NCBI RefSeq assembly: GCF_037893185.1
Contig: NZ_CP140772.1
Span: 62,001 to 126,000, forward strand
Length of the DNA: 64,000 bases
Source of the DNA: Chitinophaga sp. 180180018-3
Lineage (GTDB): Bacteria; Bacteroidota; Bacteroidia; Chitinophagales; Chitinophagaceae
Direction of reading: 5' to 3'
Positions 61,874 to 64,000 of this stretch are shown piece after piece. The notes beneath the pieces were generated by a model. That model made no database searches. It saw only the letters and a program-made list of their open reading frames with translations, and was not told the origin of the DNA. Positions within the stretch are counted from its first letter, which is position 1; the number at the start of each line of letters is the position of its first letter. The position numbers were made by a program, and so were the translations under genes.

Positions 61874-61958
61874 AATTAAGAAATAAAGCGGAGATAGTAG
61901 TGGATTGGTGTTCGCGTTTACTATCTCCGCTTTATTTCCTGGTATTTTGTGCTTAATT
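61874..61958. repeat. Palindromic intergenic repeat E5
   Basis: AAATAAAGCGGAGATAGTA (61881-61899) is perfectly inverted at 61919-61937. Outer AATTAAG (61874-61880) matches CTTAATT (61952-61958) after an extra 14 bases on the right (61938-61951), the same 14-base offset as in E4. The right arm holds the mqo stop codon. The inner sequence is shared with E2. Confidence 0.82.
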
Positions 61959-63476
61959 TTCCGCGATTTTTTCTTTTTCGCTCAATCCCAGCACGGCTGT
62001 GGTCCAGTTGCGAAGTTCATCGCAGAGGGCCGGATTGTTGAGCAGTGACTGACCATAAGAAGGGATCATTTTTTTCAATTTGATCTGCCAGGCCTCGGTT
62101 TCCACATCTTCTTTGAAGCAGCGTTTCAGCAGATTGAGCATAATGGAAACTGCGGTAGACGCTCCGGGCGAAGCGCCCAACAGGGCAGCAATAGAGCCAT
62201 CAGCAGCACTTACCACTTCAGTGCCGAACTCGAGTATACCTCCGTGCTCGGGATCTTTCTTAATCACCTGTACCCGTTGGCCTGCTATTTCCAGTTCCCA
62301 GTCTTCCATCCGGGCTTCAGGGAAATATTCTCTCAATGCTTCCAGGCGATCTTCCGGTTTTTGACGTACCTGGGCAATCAGGTATTTCGTCAGGGGAATA
62401 TTATCAAGACCGGCAGAAACCATTGGCCGGATGTTGTTCACTTTAATAGACAGCGGCAGATCCATGAAGGAACCGTTTTTCAGGAACTTGGTAGAAAAAC
62501 CGGCATATGGCCCAAAAAGCAACGCACGTTGTCCGTCGATCATGCGGGTATCCAGGTGGGGCACCGACATGGGAGGAGCGCCCACAGAGGCTTTTCCGTA
62601 TACTTTGGCCTGATGTTGTGCAATGATTTCGGGATTGGTGCAACGCAGCCATTGGCCGCTTACCGGGAAACCACCGAAACCTTTTCCTTCAGGAATGTCT
62701 GATTTTTCGAGTAATGGCAGGGAACCACCGCCTGCGCCTATAAATACAAAGCTGGCGTTAATGTTTTCCTTTTCGCGGGTGTCGCGGTTCTTTACCTTCA
62801 ACAACCAGGTACCGTCGTCCTGTTTCTTGAGATCACGTACATCATAATTGAAGTGCATGGATACGCCATCCAGTTTCTGAAGATGGTTGAACAGCGCGCG
62901 GGTCAGTGCACCGAAATTCACGTCGGTACCCAGTTCCATGCGGGTTGCAGCTACTTTCTGGGAAGCTTCGCGGCCTTTCATCACCAATGGTATCCAGTTT
63001 TCCAGTTGTGCATGGTCTTCGGAATACTCCATGGATTTGAAAAGATGGCACTGTTGCAATGCCTTGTAGCGCTTTTTCAGATAATCCACATTGTCTTCTC
63101 CCCAAACAAAACTCATATGAGGAATGCTTTGAATGAAGCGCTCAGGATCCGAAATGATGTTATTGTCTACCAGATAGGCCCAGAATTGGCGGGATACTTC
63201 AAATTGCTCTGCAATGTTCACCGCTTTCTTGATATCTACTGACCCATCAGGTTTTTGTGGTGTATAATTCAATTCGCAAAATGCGGAGTGGCCGGTACCT
63301 GCATTGTTCCATGCGTCGGAACTCTCAGCAGCAGCCACATCCAGTCGTTCATATATTGCTATGGTTAACTCAGGCTCCAGCTCTTTCAAAAGCATTCCAA
63401 GAGTGGCGCTCATAATCCCGGCGCCGATTAAAACCACATCCGGACCTGTTCCAGCCGTACTTTTGCTTCTAAACAT
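61953..63476 (-). CDS. mqo: Malate:quinone oxidoreductase
   Basis: A 507-residue membrane-associated flavoenzyme. The FAD-binding N-terminus is [20 protein letters not shown], followed by [20 protein letters not shown] and [12 protein letters not shown], which are signatures of Mqo. The C-terminal part has [18 protein letters not shown]. It oxidises malate to oxaloacetate in the TCA cycle and passes electrons to menaquinone, replacing or assisting NAD-dependent malate dehydrogenase. The gene is transcribed alone from a clear TAACTTTG promoter box. Its stop codon lies in repeat E5. Confidence 0.95.
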   Translation of the reverse strand: MFRSKSTAGTGPDVVLIGAGIMSATLGMLLKELEPELTIAIYERLDVAAAESSDAWNNAGTGHSAFCELNYTPQKPDGSVDIKKAVNIAEQFEVSRQFWAYLVDNNIISDPERFIQSIPHMSFVWGEDNVDYLKKRYKALQQCHLFKSMEYSEDHAQLENWIPLVMKGREASQKVAATRMELGTDVNFGALTRALFNHLQKLDGVSMHFNYDVRDLKKQDDGTWLLKVKNRDTREKENINASFVFIGAGGGSLPLLEKSDIPEGKGFGGFPVSGQWLRCTNPEIIAQHQAKVYGKASVGAPPMSVPHLDTRMIDGQRALLFGPYAGFSTKFLKNGSFMDLPLSIKVNNIRPMVSAGLDNIPLTKYLIAQVRQKPEDRLEALREYFPEARMEDWELEIAGQRVQVIKKDPEHGGILEFGTEVVSAADGSIAALLGASPGASTAVSIMLNLLKRCFKEDVETEAWQIKLKKMIPSYGQSLLNNPALCDELRNWTTAVLGLSEKEKIAEN

Positions 63477-63498
63477 AACCCCATTTTTATTCGAGGTG

Positions 63499-63506
63499 CA
63501 AAGTTA
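63499..63506 (-). promoter_or_regulatory. Promoter -7 box of mqo
   Basis: On the minus strand this reads TAACTTTG, a full match to TAnnTTTG, 22 bases upstream of the mqo ATG. A TTTTG lies a few bases further upstream but not at the usual -33 distance. Confidence 0.6.
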
Positions 63507-63690
63507 CAATCAAAACATTTATGCAGGTAGGAGAAAATGGTCCTTTGGGACACAATTAACAATATTATTACAATTCTTTCTGAACGGATTGAAAGTTTTG
63601 AATTCATGGATTCTTATATATAATTTTATCTTTTAGTTAAGCATCTGGCACTGAAATAATTGACAGCCTTGAAAATGTACTTTTACTCCT

Positions 63691-64000
63691 ATGATGAACA
63701 GAAGAACTTTCCTGAGAGGAGTGTCTGCAGCAGTGGCAATTTCCGCCGCCGGAAAAATAGCCACCGCCGTTACTCCCCGGCACTTTAGCCGCAAAACCGT
63801 ATTCCGTTTTGCTGTTGGATCCGACCTGCACTACGGAGAACCTAAAACCCAGTATGATCAGTTTTTCCAGGATCTGCAGTCGGCCTTTCACCAGTTTGAG
63901 CGGCAGCATCCCTGCGAGTTCTTTGTATTCAACGGCGATATCTTTCATAACGACCCGGCACTGCTGCCCACAGCTGCGGCTAAGCTGAAAACGCTGCACC
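63691..64000 (+). CDS. Tat-exported metallophosphoesterase, N-terminal part (cut by the window end)
   Basis: The first 103 codons of a gene that runs past the window. The start ATG 63691 gives MMNRRTFLRGVSAAVAISAA, a twin-arginine signal; a second ATG follows at once. The mature part opens with the calcineurin-like phosphoesterase motifs FAVGSDLHYGEP (D-x-H) and FFVFNGDIFHND (GD), so a two-metal centre is expected. It probably acts in the periplasm as a phosphatase or phosphodiesterase. A TACTTTTA box lies five bases before the ATG, so the mRNA may be almost leaderless. Confidence 0.8.
   Translation, partial: MMNRRTFLRGVSAAVAISAAGKIATAVTPRHFSRKTVFRFAVGSDLHYGEPKTQYDQFFQDLQSAFHQFERQHPCEFFVFNGDIFHNDPALLPTAAAKLKTLH

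Noticed and set aside
1..64000. CRISPR arrays, tRNA or rRNA genes, prophage or transposase genes
   Set aside because: No regular direct-repeat arrays, no cloverleaf-like sequences and no recombinase or transposase motifs were recognised by reading; a dedicated search (for example tRNA and IS models) was not possible here.

Overview
The window reads as chromosomal DNA of a Bacteroidota species, most likely a Chitinophaga or close relative. This rests on SusC/SusD pairs, an ECF sigma/FecR/TonB-receptor module, DUF1080 and DUF4249 proteins, a Bacteroidota-type ebo cluster, HmuY-type haem lipoproteins and several TAnnTTTG promoter boxes. The genus is an inference. No rRNA, tRNA, CRISPR array, integrase or insertion sequence was recognised.

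Layout. 1-2250: end of a SusD gene, a cytochrome c/VCBS lipoprotein and a possible small RNA. 2253-9805: a complete eboABCDEF cluster followed closely by a small membrane protein of unknown function. 9861-21240: a sugar-processing region (Tat-exported Gfo/Idh/MocA oxidoreductase, tandem DUF1080 protein, SusC, SusD) carrying a repeated LacI-type operator; the same operator lies before the alpha-L-fucosidase at 60332-61708. TauE/SafE, YjbR and DUF885 genes sit in between. 21272-36566: housekeeping genes (DJ-1/PfpI, atpG, scpB, rny, zapA, pheT, dnaB, MATE, rsmE, pyrD), with a DnaA-box cluster between pheT and dnaB. 36713-41877: sigma factor, FecR anti-sigma, TonB receptor and DUF4249 lipoprotein. 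41905-52833: a haem acquisition locus. 53108-64000: glutaminase, CbpA, MFS pump, a receiver-PAS-histidine kinase, CvfB, a TauE/DUF1634 pair, fucosidase, mqo and the start of a metallophosphoesterase.

The haem locus is the most coherent new signal. Three promoters share the motif TTTCCYGATYYGATCA placed exactly 21 bases before a TAnnTTTG box. They drive hmuTUV-S (with a structured, terminator-containing leader), a receptor/HmuY operon with three different HmuY-like lipoproteins, and a small cysteine-containing protein of unknown function. This implies one common regulator. In the first operon HmuV and HmuS are one open frame joined across a run of nine A.

Other structural signals are a family of at least five intergenic palindromes, one of which (36572-36707) holds mirrored promoters for pyrD and the sigma factor gene; three DnaA boxes at exact 22-base spacing before dnaB; a short remnant of a short-chain dehydrogenase gene; and a long acidic tail on ScpB.
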